Assembly (NCBI GenBank): GCA_013420905.1
Contig: JAAXNY010000001.1
Span: forward strand, 1,240,001 to 1,304,000
DNA: 64,000 nt
Source of the DNA: Collybia mongolica
Taxonomy: Eukaryota; Basidiomycota; Agaricomycetes; Agaricales; Clitocybaceae
Direction of reading: 5' to 3'
Each line of letters starts with the position of its first letter. Position 1 is the stretch's first letter. Below are positions 19,134-32,038 of the stretch, in pieces. A program made the position numbers and the translations under genes. The notes beneath the pieces were generated by a model, which saw nothing but the letters and a program-made list of their open reading frames with translations, was not told where the DNA came from and made no database searches.

Positions 19134-22100
19134 CTAGAGCGGCGAGCATTCTCGTTTCAGCCATTGGAGGGCTCTCTGATCATTTTGCAATAATGGCGAG
19201 ACTTTGGCCCATGTCTCTGCATGATAGTCATTGAGCCACGTCCGCTCTGGCTCCGTTAGTAAGCTCGTGTCAATTAGTTTCTTTTGAATTGGGCACCTGG
19301 TGCAGGCAAAACGGTTCAGTGAGTGCCAAACTCCCATAAGAGATTAACTAACATTGTGACGTGCTCAAATCCAAGGTAACCCTTGTCTCCAAAGTTGTTT
19401 GGAGTATTAGCATCTCGAACAAGAACAATGTTCTCAATTCGGACGCCGAACCGCCCGTCAGCATAGTATCCTGGCTCGTTGGAGACAGTCATTCCAGCTT
19501 TGAGCGCGGTACTATTGTACGCTGTCATAGACAGTATGCATATAGTTTGAAGAAAGAAGAAGTTGGGGAAAGCCTACCTATTCTGACACCAATTCCGTGG
19601 GGGCCTTTTCTGGGTCAGCACAGAAAGCATACCAAGATAATCAAAAGGTGCGAACCTTCATGGACATTTAGGAAATGGCCAACACCGTGTCCAGTGCCGT
19701 GCCTTGAATCAGATTAACAGTTTTTCTGTGAATCTTCGCACCAAATTTACCTGTAATCTGAAGGGATGTTGAACCTCTGGGGAGGGGCTGATAGGAAGTA
19801 GCATTACCTAGTCCGTCCTGCCACAATGCCTTCCGTGCGAAAGCATCGCTAAAATACGCAGACTTCAATAATCATAGGGAACAAATTTGGCACTGTGCTC
19901 ACATGACATAACCTGTGCCTCATTGTGAAATCTGGCCAGTTTTGAAGATGCAAAGCACTCACCTGTGGTGCCACTTGGGAAGATGGCGGTATCAATACAA
20001 ATATGGCCTTGCAGAACGCGAGTGAAGGCCCGCTTCTCCTCATCGGTTGGGTTGCCGAAGTGCTGGAATGGGTTATTAAGTGATAAGCGGTCATTGAAGT
20101 GTCAGGGATACCCACCCAGGTTCGGGTAGTATCAGTCGTTCCGTCCAGGAATTGTGCTTTAATCCTCATGTTACGCAACAGTACCTGAAATTAATGGTTG
20201 ACACACCTCCGGAATCGCAAAGGTAAACCTGGGTGGCGTGTTAGATGTGAGGTTACAGAAGCGTGCGATAATCACCTGATCTTTCCTGATAATCGCACAG
20301 TCTGCCGGGTCAGGTTTGTAATGTATAATCGCTAACGTACGGTTCAGTCGCTCGTAAATGAAAAAAAATTCGCAGTCGACTTACCGCCATTTGGACCAGT
20401 CGACGAAATAGTATCAAATGATAATCCTTTGTACAAATCGAGTTCGCTGGCGGTGGAAGAGCTCAGTAAATATAATTTAACCAGGGCGGCAGGTGCTCAC
20501 GATCTGAAAGCCTCAAGCTTATCAGCACCTTGACTTTCGCTAACATCAATCTTGTTCTCAAGTTGCTCCTCGAGCCAAGAGAAGTATCGTGCTAGGGCAG
20601 CACCATCACGAATATGACATTGCCGGAAACCTTCAAGTTCGGTTGCATTCTTGATCGCTTTCAGTTCCGCAACAGGTGAACGCTCAATGGCGAAACTTTC
20701 CTGGATCAAGTGTCAGATAAGCCGGATATTTTTCTGACGAACGAACCAACCTCGCCAATGGCCTCGGCTATGGCAAGACTGGCTTTGTCTCCAAGCAAAA
20801 TTTTCTGTAGGAGCGGACTTGATAAATGAGGACAACTCGATGAATAACATAAAACATACGGATTCTTCCGTCAAATTAAGTTGACCTGGGAGTTTCTTGA
20901 GATAGTCGAAGATTTCATCGTATGGGTGGATATTGACGATATTTCTCAGATATTCATGAGCAGCGCTGTCGAGTTGAGAACTATCAATGAACAGCTCGGC
21001 ATGTTCCATTGTTACCACAGCATATGCGAAGAAGACTGTAGCCAAGCTATCAAAAAGAGCCTATCTCAAAGCCAACGACGTACCTGGGTTGTAGTCGATG
21101 TCCGAGCCACGCAAATTGAACAGCCATGCGACTTCATCCAGCATTGTGACGACAACAGCTTTGCGTTTCTTTTTCTCCATCTCTTCTCTAAGTCGGGAAA
21201 TCTTATCCGAGGGAGACTGGCCTGAACAGAGATAAGTTGTATCAGCGAAAGCAATGCTCTGTTTTCGACGAACCGGAGTATTTCTCATCAAGATGGAAAA
21301 CAGGGTTGTGTGGGCGAGGAGGCCTATCGTTCCAGACTGCATCTACGAGGTTCTTCTCCAGAGAAACAAGCGTCGAGCCCCGAGGAGCAAGGGCTTTGTT
21401 GATAGTTTCGGCATCGGCTGTCTAGATTGTCACTAGGTGTTTCGCGTAGATGTGGAAGAGGCGTATACATGCTGAAATAAGTGTGGCATCAATGCCAATC
21501 TTCGTCGAAGGGTCGAGGTTCTACGTGCAAGGTATTAGGAAACTGATTGTTTCGTTGGGTAGAACGTCGCTCACCTTAGCCAAGAAGTCCTGCCATGTTG
21601 GTACATCTCAAGTCTCTACATCAATTGGTATTCTGCAAGATCCGAATCGCATGATATTCACCTGGAAGGCCTTGTTTCATTAAGGTCCAATTCCTGGGAA
21701 CACAACAATTTGAAGATGCGCTGTGTACCATGATAGTTTTGCTCACTGGTCCAACTGCTGCCCGGCTTGCAAAAAGTATCTTCCGTCAGTGAATAAAAAC
21801 GCTTCCTTGAGCGTTACGACCGCGCATCCTGTGACATCATTTAGTCAACTGTCGACGTTTCTAAATTTTAGGTCCTGCATAACCGACCTGCGGATCCAGT
21901 GAACCCGGATATGAAGGCCCGTCGCTGGTCGCAATGCGCAAGATATTCGCTGGAATCTGATTTTTGAATTGGGGTTAATACCGAATGTGATATCGATCCT
22001 GATCACTTGAACTCACGCTGATCCTCACTTGGGACGACAAACGCTTGGACTGAACATTCCTTCTTGGCCATGAGCTCACGGACGCCCGCGAGGCGTTCGG

Positions 22101-22221
22101 TGGTATTGACTGTTTGCGCGCCCGATACACCCATAGTTGAGATTGATTTTCGTGTTGCGGTGGAGAAAAGAGACTGGATGGAGCGTTTCCAAGCCTTCTG
22201 AGCGACTTTGACTCTGAACAT
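19134..22221 (-). CDS. Xaa-Pro aminopeptidase (aminopeptidase P, M24B family)
   Basis: Removes an N-terminal residue preceding proline, using two metal ions. About 16-18 short exons. The N-terminal creatinase-like domain includes [31 protein letters not shown] and [15 protein letters not shown], then VFFAYAVV. The catalytic pita-bread domain carries [15 protein letters not shown] (metal Asp), [30 protein letters not shown] (metal His), VSNEPGYY and GVRIENI (metal Glu). The C terminus ([12 protein letters not shown]) matches the cytosolic APP1 type. The first ATG (22221) gives a basic, Ser/Ala-rich, mitochondria-like leader of about 29 residues before a second in-frame Met (MGVSG), so two forms are possible. 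All metal ligands seen are present. Confidence 0.93.
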
Positions 22222-22783
22222 CACACCAACTTGGGACAAGCCACATGGGTAAGTGTCGTCCCACCGCTTCAAACCGGGCCGGTGGTTCTGACAGTTCTGA
22301 GGAAAATCAGCGCAAATGGGAAAGCGGACTGTGTAGATGCCCCCAGCTGACTTAGACCTTTAGTGTCGCAGAATATTAACCTTAAATTCTACTTAAGCTG
22401 GTTTGAAGTGAGACGGTGTCGGTTGGAGAAAATACTGCAACTTTTCGGATACTGTCACCCAATTCTGTGGTCTTTCCATAATAAATGTATGTGTGGCACA
22501 CATGTTTTACAACCGACGTGTGTGGTCATATATCTGGATGGAAGATATGGGGACGGAGGACCACAAGGCCACCCCCTTTCGGTGTCATCGGACTCAGGGA
22601 AACAAATGTCGCAATAGTCGGATTTACGCGGATCGGCTGAAACTGACTCGTTTATGTATCCAGGTCGAACGAGAATATAAACCTGTTCTAACCCTCTTTA
22701 CTACCCTTTTAAAGTGGGCTGATATTCCATCAACCGAGGGTATAAGTGGAGTGGCTGGTCTGCTAGCCTAAATTGCTCTTAGG
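22222..22783. other. Divergent intergenic region (aminopeptidase and aspartate kinase promoters)
   Basis: About 560 bp between divergently transcribed genes, so it should hold both promoters. Nothing coding was recognised and no clear TATA box is near either start. Confidence 0.5.
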
Positions 22784-24952
22784 ATGTCCAATGAATCAAC
22801 GCCAAGTTCTTCGCCGCCTTCGTCGTCCACTTCAACTTCCCCTCCTCGTACCCCACCAAACTTACACCAAAATACTATAGATCCTGCAGCCAAATGGCTA
22901 GTCCAGAAATTCGGAGGCACTAGCGTTGGAAAGTTTGCAGTGAAAATTGCGGAAGACATTGTGTCGTACGTTGTCGCCTATACACGGGGATGTAATCTTG
23001 TTCACTTAACGAAACACCTCTTAGGAACTATATCGATCAACATAAAGTTGCTCTCGTATGTTCTGCTCGATCGGGATCGACAAAGGCTTTAGGGACGACC
23101 AATCTTCTACTACGTTCAGCATCTCAGGCCTTGCAACGTCGGCATAAGGTCGCAAGTACCCCGATGACAGCGACACCTGTCATTAGGGGTTTATTCGGGG
23201 CTGGACACGACGGTTCACAGTCTCCACCAATGAGCCCACAACCGCGGAGCCGGTCTTCTCCAGGCTCGACATCACCTCAAATTTTTACATCCCTCGCCCT
23301 CAGCCCACTGACTATACCTCAAGCTGGCCAAAAGCTCCCCGAATTCAATGTCACGGTTGATCTCATCCGCCAGGAGCACTTAAAAGCGGCGAGGGAGTCT
23401 GTTCGTGATCCAGATATCCTGGAGGAACTGGAAGAGGAGATCGACAAAGATTGTGACTGGCTCAGAAGTTTCCTGTTTGCAGCCCAGGTATGTTTATTCT
23501 GACACGGTTGACATACGATAATTGAATACGGTTTCCTATTACGTCCCATACCTGACAGGTGATTGATGAAATATCCTCGCGATCCCAAGATAGCATTGTA
23601 GGCTTGGGAGAGCGGCTGGCCTGTAAAATTATGACAGCAGTTCTCCGGGATCAGGTCCGTCACTCGAGCCGGAGATGAACGTGAAGTTGATGAGTTGTGC
23701 CAGGGCATTGATGCCGAATATGTCTCTCTTGAAAATATCGTCCCGGAGTACGACGATGCAGATGACACTCCTGACGGGTCGCTTGACCAGGATTTTTATG
23801 ATAAATTGGCTACTGCACTAGGAGAACGCATCGAGCAATGTGGTTCACGCGTGCCAGTTGTCACTGGTACGTCTTCCCATATTGCGAAAGACGCAATACT
23901 AATTGTATTTATCAGGATTCTTTGGCCCAGTCCCTGGCTCTCTACTTCACCAAGTTGGGCGAGGGTACACTGATCTCTGCTCCGCCCTACTGGCAGTTGG
24001 ATTAGATGCTGCCGAACTACAGATTTGGAAAGAGGTTGATGGTATTTTTACCGCTGATCCACGAAAAGTGCCCACGGCGCGTCTCATCTCGATCATATCC
24101 CCGGATGAAGCAGCCGAGTTAACATATTATGGAAGCGAGGTAGTGCACCCATTTACCATGGAGCAAGTGAGTTCCTATTTTAGTCACCCATGTGCTCACA
24201 TTGACATCGCAATAGGCCATCCGCAAAAAAATCCCTATCAGGATAAAGAACGTCGAAAACCCAAAAGGTGGAGGGACAGTTATATTTCCCAATGCGGACA
24301 TCAACGCCGAAACGACGCGCGACATCGGTGGTGAAAATTTACAAGTACCAGTGTCGCTAGCAACTCTCCGAAACGCAGCAGTGATGTCAGAGGAGGAAAA
24401 ACGCAATAGGGCGCCCACAGCCGTCACAATCAAAGAACACATTATTGTTCTGAACATTAATTCAAATCGTAAAAGTGTCTCACATGGATTCTTGGCTGGT
24501 ATTTTCGGGACACTCGATCGATATGGGGTTGTGGTGGACTTGATTAGCACCAGCGAAGTCCACGTCAGTATGGCAATTGAGGATGGGCTAGCCAAAAAAT
24601 TCCTGGATCGTCTTATCAAAGAGTTAAGGAATACTGGAACAGTAGGTCCCGTCGTATCCGATACGGTCCGAATTAGCTCACACCACCCTAGGTTTCTGTG
24701 CATCGCGACATGGCCATCCTATCCTTGGTAGGGAAGGAGATGCGAAACATGGTTGGCATAGCCGGAAGGATGTTCACGACACTCGCACAAGGCAGCGTCA
24801 ATATCGAAATGATCAGCCAAGGCGCAAGCGAAATAAACATATCATGCGTTATTCAGGCGCGAGATTCCGTCAAGGCGTTGAATCTAATCCACACAAGTTG
24901 TTTGCAAATCAAACCTGAGGGTGCAAGAGGTAGAGGTGAGATCCTTTGTTAG
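22784..24952 (+). CDS. HOM3: Aspartate kinase (aspartokinase)
   Basis: Phosphorylates L-aspartate to 4-aspartyl phosphate, the first step towards threonine, methionine and homoserine. It starts at ATG 22784 with a Ser/Thr/Pro-rich leader. The signature KFGGTSVGKF follows at about residue 45, then (after intron 1) NYIDQHKVALVCSARSGSTK with ALGTTNLLLRS. A Ser/Pro-rich insert of about 60 residues is unusual. Next come PVVTGFFGPVPG, YTDLCSALLAVGL, WKEVDGIFTADPR and the EAAELTYYGSEVVHP block. Two C-terminal ACT domains (VLNINSNRKSVSHGF and VGKEMRNMVGIAGRMF) are the site of feedback regulation by threonine in this enzyme class. Seven or more introns. No break seen. Confidence 0.93.
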
Positions 24953-25266
24953 GGCTCGGTTCCTGCTTTAGCTGACGTGAGATGCTCAGTCGGTCCGTGG
25001 TTATTCTGAGATATCGGACTCTACTGTTTTGTGTAAAATTACGCTAGACATCATAGAATGGACCTACTCATTGTTTGTGTACATGCTCTGCTGCAATATC
25101 ATGTCTTGTGATGCCCTGGATTCAATTTCCCGGACTGAGCTTCCGTGAGCTGTGTGACAAGCATATGAGCCGCTGTGGCTGTGATGCATGTTTGCGCGGA
25201 CGTGTTTCGCCAAACAACCGCGCTCTCACTTGACCCAGAACGCTGTTCACCTAACTACCTTGGACG
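24953..25266. other. Intergenic region
   Basis: About 310 bp between two genes on the same strand. It should hold the 3' end of the aspartate kinase gene and the ChAPs promoter. No other feature recognised. Confidence 0.5.
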
Positions 25267-28133
25267 ATGGCCGAAGCAACGTTCAAGGAAATACCAGAGA
25301 TCTTTGAGGCGCGTACCTCTCTAATCTGCGAAGTCATCAAGCCCAACTAAGCAGCTGCTTGTAGGTTGAACTCGGAGAATCGCTTACAGCTCGAACGGAA
25401 TCCCTATGTGAGCATTCTATGTGCTCGTATTCTTAGGTTGCAGAGCCCTCACCTGCGATACGCGCCTTATAGCGACATTTAGGGAATTAGGACCGCCGGA
25501 CCTTTGTCATGTTGTGAAAAGCACGGGGAAAAGTGGACAACGAGACGTCCGTCGATACCTATTACCTCATCTTGCTATCTCATATCCTGTCCCATTCAGC
25601 TTGGCTCCTACCACTATATCTCTGGGGTGGATGCTTCATCATCTGCATCTCTTGCGGCCTACATTAACTCTCTCACTTATGCAATCGAAGACAACTCGGC
25701 TTGGTTCTCCAAAACTCCGTCATGGAAGGTGCGGAACGGATGTTATTGGTGAGCGCATTCTAGTATCACCCCACCTGTGGCCGATCATACAGAACAAACT
25801 ACCAGTTGCTTTAACGCCTTTTCCCGGGTGGACATACGTGTGGACGTCAAGATTCCCGGAGGTGTGAATGCATACGTGATTGACCTACGGGGAGAACGGT
25901 ATGTCCAACTTGCCCCGGCCGGGGATGCAGAGACCTAAACTCCTGGGTAGGCACGAGGCCACGCCGGAAATGTGGCAAGAAACTTACGTTTCTGCTCTCC
26001 TGAGGGCAATCTTGTACTCGGACGATCCAACATACTGGCTAGAGGCGTACCGCAAACTCGACCCTATTACATCTCCAGAGGGTGAAATACGTTTTTTGCA
26101 GGGGGCGGAGGCCTTGTTCCACAAAGGTACGCTGTGTTCAGTTTTATTCTCCATTTTGTTCCCTGATCGTTCGTTAGGATGGCAGGTTGGATCAGATCCA
26201 GAAATCCAGGTTGCGACTGTTGTGTCGAATCACCTAACGGCCGGAATCATGAAATATTTCGGGGACAGTGGGAGATTTCAGCAAGCTGCTAATCTTTTTG
26301 AAAAAATATCAGCTCGGGAGCCCGAAGTGGCCTCGCTGCTCGCAAAAAGCTACATTGGAATGAGTATGTGGCGTCGACCGCCATCGTTGTCGAGGATATA
26401 CTGATACTGTTACCAACAGACGAAGAAGTCAAGGCAGTACAAATTATGGCCAATGCGATGAAGCAAACGCCACAATCATATACCCTCCTTCATGTTCAAT
26501 GCGACTTTTTGCGTTCGAAAGGGAAATTCGAATGGGCTTTGAAACTGGCCCGCCAGGCGGTAAACTGTGCTCCAAGCGAGTTTGTGACCTGGGAGAAACT
26601 GACTGAGTTATATATGGATCTTGGCCAATACGAATCGGTGCGTGGACTTTCCAAGGTGTCCCCTATCTTATCTTCATGCTGTTTACTAAAAGGCTCTTCT
26701 AACCCTCAACTCCTGCCCTATGTTCACTTTCAACGGTCGAGATGCCCACCGTCCGCTGACACCTTCGAAAGTCCATCTACCCTTTCAACGATCAATCGGC
26801 GAAATTCTACCTGATCGGCAGAAGACAGAAGACGACGAAGTATGTCAGTCATAATATTTACACTGGTGTCCACTGATGTTCTACAGGCCGATCCTGCCTT
26901 GCAACGGCTCCCAGCTCCTGGGCTCCGCGGAACATGGGCCAGAGCGTACTCGTTGCTTACCCGCCTTGTATCGCAGATTGGTTGGGACGAACTTCTCAAG
27001 ACCAGGAGCTCTGTGTTTGTCATGGAAGAGGAATACAGGATGCAGAAGGCGCAAGCCGACATCAACCAAGTCGTTGCGGCCACTACCAATAACAATGGCG
27101 GTGGGGACAATGAGAACGGCGATGCTGGCCGAGCTGTTATCTATGAGGATGGAACTGTTGCTCCACGGGGACGAGATCCTGGTGTGGAGGGGGGCTCTAC
27201 TCAAGTCGACGACAATGCTTCGACTCGTGGTATGGTATCTCCAACAACAAAAGCGGAATCAAATGTCGACGTTAACGGATCGTCGATGGATGCTACAAGT
27301 CTGATTCCGACCATTAGGATCTCTACGGAATCTGATCGTGACAGAGAAGAAGCAGACGTCTCAACAGCCACCACCCCTCCGGTCAACGGTGATATGAGAC
27401 AAAACGGGGTTACAGGAACACTTGAGAAGCCTGTCCAAGCGGCTGCCTCGGAGGGTGAACAATCGGCTGGTGACCCAGCCCCAGCAACGACCCAGGAGCC
27501 GTTTTCGTTCAGCAACAAACGACTGTGTGAGCGATGGCTGGACAATCTTTTTATGGTGCTGTATGAAGTGAGATCTGGCTTCGAACCGCATCCCGAACAT
27601 TGCTGATAGTACATGCAGGATTTGCGAGTGTGGACAATCTTCCGGGCAGAGGTTGCGCACTTCAAGACACAGCACGTTGCCTACCGAAAAACGGGTTTGG
27701 AATGGGAGATCCTTGGGGACCTTGGACTTCGGTTGCATCACAAAGAAGAGGCCAAGGAGGCATTCCAACGATGTCTTGACACCCCAAGGTACTCTCACAA
27801 ACCGTGGGCGAAGCTCATGGAGATGTATGCTGACGAAGGCGATATTCAACGTTCAATCCAAACGGCCATTAGAGTCGCTGCATACCAGTATGCAGAGTAT
27901 ACTGAGATGACAGTACGTTGCCTTTTACGCCATTTGTAGTGTCACCCCCTAACGCGACGTCTTAGTATCCCACCCAAATTGCGCGAAGCTTCTTCAAGCT
28001 TGGACAAATACATGGTCACGGAAAGATCTCCTTTACGTTACTGAGTATGGGATTGCCCGAACCTATTCTCAAAATCATGGACAGTTACCTTCAATATGGG
28101 AAGGCTTTCAAAGTCGAAGGTTATGACTTTTGA
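25267..28133 (+). CDS. ChAPs family protein (Chs5/Arf1-binding, exomer cargo adaptor)
   Basis: Exomer subunits (Chs6, Bud7, Bch1, Bch2 in yeast) bind Chs5 and Arf1 at the trans-Golgi and carry cargo such as chitin synthase to the cell surface. The start is ATG 25267 (MAEATFKEIPEIFEA). The family blocks follow in order over several introns: FRELGPPDLCHVVKSTGKSG, YHYISGVDASSSASLAAYIN, WFSKTPSWKVRNGCY, YVSALLRAILYSDDP, TPR-like stretches around DSGRFQQAANLFEK and AKSYIGM, QTPQSYTLLHVQCDFLRSKG, LRGTWARAYSLLTRLVSQIG, KRLCERWLDNLFMVLYED and the conserved C-terminal KIMDSYLQYG-FKVEGYDF. An acidic, Asn/Gly/Thr-rich insert of about 140 residues (27040-27490) separates the last two blocks. The exact yeast orthologue is not decided. 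Confidence 0.9.
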
Positions 28134-28820
28134 TAGCTTTGACCTAATACCCTCTGTAAATAGGCTGTTCTCTTCGTTTTTTATCATACATATATTGTTT
28201 TCGCCTAAATGAGCCATTCCCCGGGAATTGGTAAAGCAATGCCGCGGAGAAAACAATTGACGATGCTACGTCAATTGGTGTCCATATCGTGATGCACGTG
28301 GTGCTCGGTCTTGTCGGTCGACGACCTAGCCCGAGGTGCCCATGAGAAGTATTGGAAGTCAGCAGTGTGTCAACGTTTCAACCCCGATGTACCTCCAGCC
28401 CTTCGTCTCATCTCGAGTTCCTCATCCTCAACATTGTCCATTCCTGGATCCAAAGATCACCTTCCTGTCAAACCTCGTTTGACGTTATATTGGCAGCGGC
28501 GACTCCACATTCCATCACATGTTTATGTTTTCAGAGATGCAAAACAATTCACATACACCGAGCGCTAATCTCTAGGAAAATCTACGAACGACGAGTTTGA
28601 GAGTCAGACCTCACAGCGAAGCTTGACAACCGTCATGGTGCGGCGTCGTCATGATCTTTTGACCCCTTGCGGGAGAACGCCCCTGGGGATTCGAGGTCCT
28701 CCAGGGTCGCCACCACTGAACCATAAAACCCTTGGCGGATATTGAACCCCCCAACCCCGTCCAAGCCTGCTGCGTTCAAGTTGCACTCACCGAAAAAGCG
28801 TTCATCGATCCATCCTCGGT
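28134..28820. other. Intergenic region
   Basis: About 690 bp with no recognisable gene. A plus-strand frame of about 85 codons at 28311-28568 lacks similarity I can name. Confidence 0.4.
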
Positions 28821-30137
28821 ATGCCTGGCATTTTTGTCCGTCACATTACGTTCATTAAACCCTTTTTCATTCAGCACACGGGAATGATACCTCCCTTGCC
28901 CACAGAAATTAAGGATGAAATCATCAACCACCTTCATGATGATCGCCAGGCGTTGTTGGCGTGTAGTTCAACAGCCTCCGTCTTCCTCGCCCCGGCCCGA
29001 CACCACCTCTTCTCAGAGGTAAACGTCGAGTGTTCCAAGTTGTGTACGTTCCTCGCACTTCTTGATACGTCCTGGTGCAGCATCGCACCGGCGTTAATGC
29101 GGATGTCCATTCATGGCCCAAAGAGCTTTCCAATGCACGACTCGACTCCCGTTAGAGGATACACCTCTGCAGACAGAACGCGTCTCATCTCGCGCCTTCA
29201 AGGGATCAGCAGGATCCGTTTCTCCTGTCTCGTGTTCTGCAAAATCTCACCCTTCTGGCGCTTACTTAGCGACCTCAAATCAGTTCGAGAGTTAGAATTT
29301 CACAAATTACAGATCGGGAGCCCTGTGCCGTTTTTCCAATACATCTGCTCCATCCCTAGGTTGGCGGCATTATCGATAACTGAGTCTTCCATGCCAACAA
29401 TAACCTTGGACATGACGCAATTTCGACGAGTGACAACATTGTCCATCCCGCTCCTGGAAGTCACCAAGGCGTCGGGCGCGCTCTTAGATTGGTTCCAAGC
29501 TCAGGACACTACCCCTCATGTCCAAACGTTTTCCATCGATTTGAACAGCTCGCCTGCGGAGATATTGACAGCACGCGGATACACCGATGCAATCGGACCT
29601 TCAGTTCACAACCTTCATATTCGTCTACCTTCCAGTATCAAAACATGTACGTCAGCCTCATGTTTTTGGTCAAGGCCTATGGTTCATGTCTTGTCAAATT
29701 TCGCAGATATAGAAAGCCCCAGTCGGATTGATTTCACTCCGTTCATTGCCGTCAGATCCATTCATTTTGAGGGTCATATCGGGCAAGAGTCGCGCACTCT
29801 GGAGACGTTCATGCGGAGCGTTTTCGCGCAAATCCCCTCGCCAGTGTTGACGGACGTCTCTCTCAGCGTGTCGCTGCAGCTCGCCGACGAGGCACTAGCG
29901 TCCATGGGCGTCACCGATCAGTGGATCCTCGAGGCGTTCAACTGGGGCCGGCTACCTGATATTTTGGAAAACAGGATTGGCGCTAATCTCCGGGAATTAC
30001 GGCTTGTCATAAACGGCTATCCCGCGTACTGGAGAACGCACGTTGAGCTGTCTTTGAAGGTGGGGCCCTTCTCCATGTTCCATCGACGAGGTGTGTTTCA
30101 CGTTGATTTCGCCCAACCCTTGATTGGAGCGTGGTGA
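28821..30137 (+). CDS. F-box-like protein
   Basis: Probable substrate receptor of an SCF ubiquitin ligase, of the Agaricomycete F-box/LRR-like type. The F-box-like start is IPPLPTEIKDEIINHLHDDR followed by ALLACSSTASVFLAPARHHLF, with the usual spacing to a helix ending in HHLF. The rest alternates hydrophobic LRR-like segments. Two in-frame ATGs exist (28821 and 28884); the second places Met right before IPPLP and fits the family better. A 60-nt GT-AG intron at 29647-29706 keeps the frame whether spliced or not and interrupts the pattern (SSIKT before, IESPSRIDF after), so splicing is likely. Substrate unknown. Confidence 0.75.
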   Translation: MPGIFVRHITFIKPFFIQHTGMIPPLPTEIKDEIINHLHDDRQALLACSSTASVFLAPARHHLFSEVNVECSKLCTFLALLDTSWCSIAPALMRMSIHGPKSFPMHDSTPVRGYTSADRTRLISRLQGISRIRFSCLVFCKISPFWRLLSDLKSVRELEFHKLQIGSPVPFFQYICSIPRLAALSITESSMPTITLDMTQFRRVTTLSIPLLEVTKASGALLDWFQAQDTTPHVQTFSIDLNSSPAEILTARGYTDAIGPSVHNLHIRLPSSIKTCTSASCFWSRPMVHVLSNFADIESPSRIDFTPFIAVRSIHFEGHIGQESRTLETFMRSVFAQIPSPVLTDVSLSVSLQLADEALASMGVTDQWILEAFNWGRLPDILENRIGANLRELRLVINGYPAYWRTHVELSLKVGPFSMFHRRGVFHVDFAQPLIGAW

Positions 30138-32038
30138 ACTATGGAAAGGGAAAGCTCGAAGAATCCCACCGGGGGAGGTGTGGCGATCGAGTTCGCTTGG
30201 CCTTTCTCCTTGTACATATGTTACGATAAAGTCACGTACTTTGCGCGCGTGTTTGTACATTATTTTTTCATGAAACCCTCTGTATAATTTTGCTGATCGA
30301 GGATGTTATTCCCCACGAAAAGTCTTGATTGTGAAACGAGAAACAACACAACTCGGTGACATGCCATGTGTACAACGAAGGACATACGGATTCATGGTTT
30401 TTGTAGCTTCTACCTCGATACCAGTGGTCGTCCCCAATATCATTGCCATGTTCAATCTGAAGATTTGTAGTAATCGGAAGTCAGTCAAGACGGTAGAAAG
30501 GAAACAAAGTTACTTACACCAGCAATTATGGCGTACACAGTACGTGATATTTCTACCATGTCAGGAGATACCAGTCATGAGCTGCATTCTTCTTGACTCC
30601 GAAAATACATGTAAGGAAATCAAAATTCATCTTTGTCCGTTGATCAGTTTCCCGCGAATGAGTGCCCTTTCTGAAGATTTTGTGAGAAGTCTCACAACAG
30701 ACTGAGGTCAACGGGAGTGCCACTGACCCAGGTGTTTTTACGCATACATACATTTCACTAACGGCCTAGGGGAACCTGGAGAACATGATAATCGAGGGAC
30801 CCATCTTTCACCTTAGTTTCAGAGGTAAAAGGGGTGTTTCGTATTTCGTGGGTGCCCGAGAAATGGGTCTTTCGAGAAAACATAAGTTAGATAAGTGTAA
30901 TATAGCCGAAGAAACCTCACCAACGTCCCCCTCGTTGAACATAACGACGGCGTTGTTCATAAACCTTCTGCAGTAGTGAGATTGAAAGAGGTCATGACGG
31001 GAGTTGATACGCTCTCCTTGGGGCTGAGCATGACTTTTTGCCTGGCAGAAGTACGGAAAAAGAATGCATCATATGAGTGGCTCCTTTTGACAGATCTACG
31101 TAGGACACCCATACGTTATCCCGACACGCGCCGACCGCTTTCAGGGCAAGGCGTGGAGGACATTGAGGTAGCGGCACAACCCTTCGAAGGACCAGCGCTC
31201 CATCGTTCCGCGCATGTCGACTGCAGCACCCTGCGTTTCGCAATCTGATTTCACCTGGAGCGAACCAAGTTTCTTCGATGTTCAGTTAAGTTAAGTGATT
31301 GAATCCTGAGAGGGTTAGAGTCTCTGGGAAATGGTTAATAAACAGCCGAGGGTTCTTCGAACTTCAGTCGCATCATTTCGAGGAGCTTGTCAAGTGTTTC
31401 TTCAAAATCATAACCAAGCCCAACCAGTTGGCTTCGCGCTTGGCTGAATTTGTTACGGTAAGTTCCTTCAAACTAACTTTCACTGATTGGAGAGAAGTAA
31501 AGCTACCCTTAATTCTAATCTGGTGAGTTTTTCGCTCCTGTTGGAATGCCAGCACGTGGGATCGCGCAGCGTGACTGTTGGCCAACTGTAATTCCCCATC
31601 GCAGCCCTTCCTGGCGCCTCATGTTGCAGCGCAAAACTATTAGTATCATAACCGAAATCGGCCGCACGCTAGTAGTTAATATATACAAATGTTCCCGCGG
31701 CCGTGGCCTTGGGGGTACAGCTCTGTGGTCTCGACCGCTGATCATGAGACTTCCAATACACTCTCCGGAACAAGGCCATGTACTCTCCCCTCGCTTTCGT
31801 GGTTAATATGTTATGTAGCTTTAATATAGTTGATGAAATTATGTGAATGTACGTGTACCAAGACGGGCCGGCTGTCGGAAAATCGGACTCTGTAAAGGAA
31901 TTGTACGGATACCCACAGATGCCTCTCATCCATAAACCACGTAAAAAGCCAGGCCTGTAAAACCCTTCTCCTGACGTCGGGTCGCCATTATAGGCTTTGA
32001 CTCCTGACCGTACGCTGCTTACAGAAGCCCCGAAGACG
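30138..32038. other. 1.9-kb region without a recognised gene
   Basis: Contains only short open frames on both strands (for example 30325-30705 plus and 31243-30992 minus) with no family motif and no convincing exon chain. A multi-exon gene with small exons cannot be excluded, and splice-like signals occur around 30450-30960. Confidence 0.4.
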
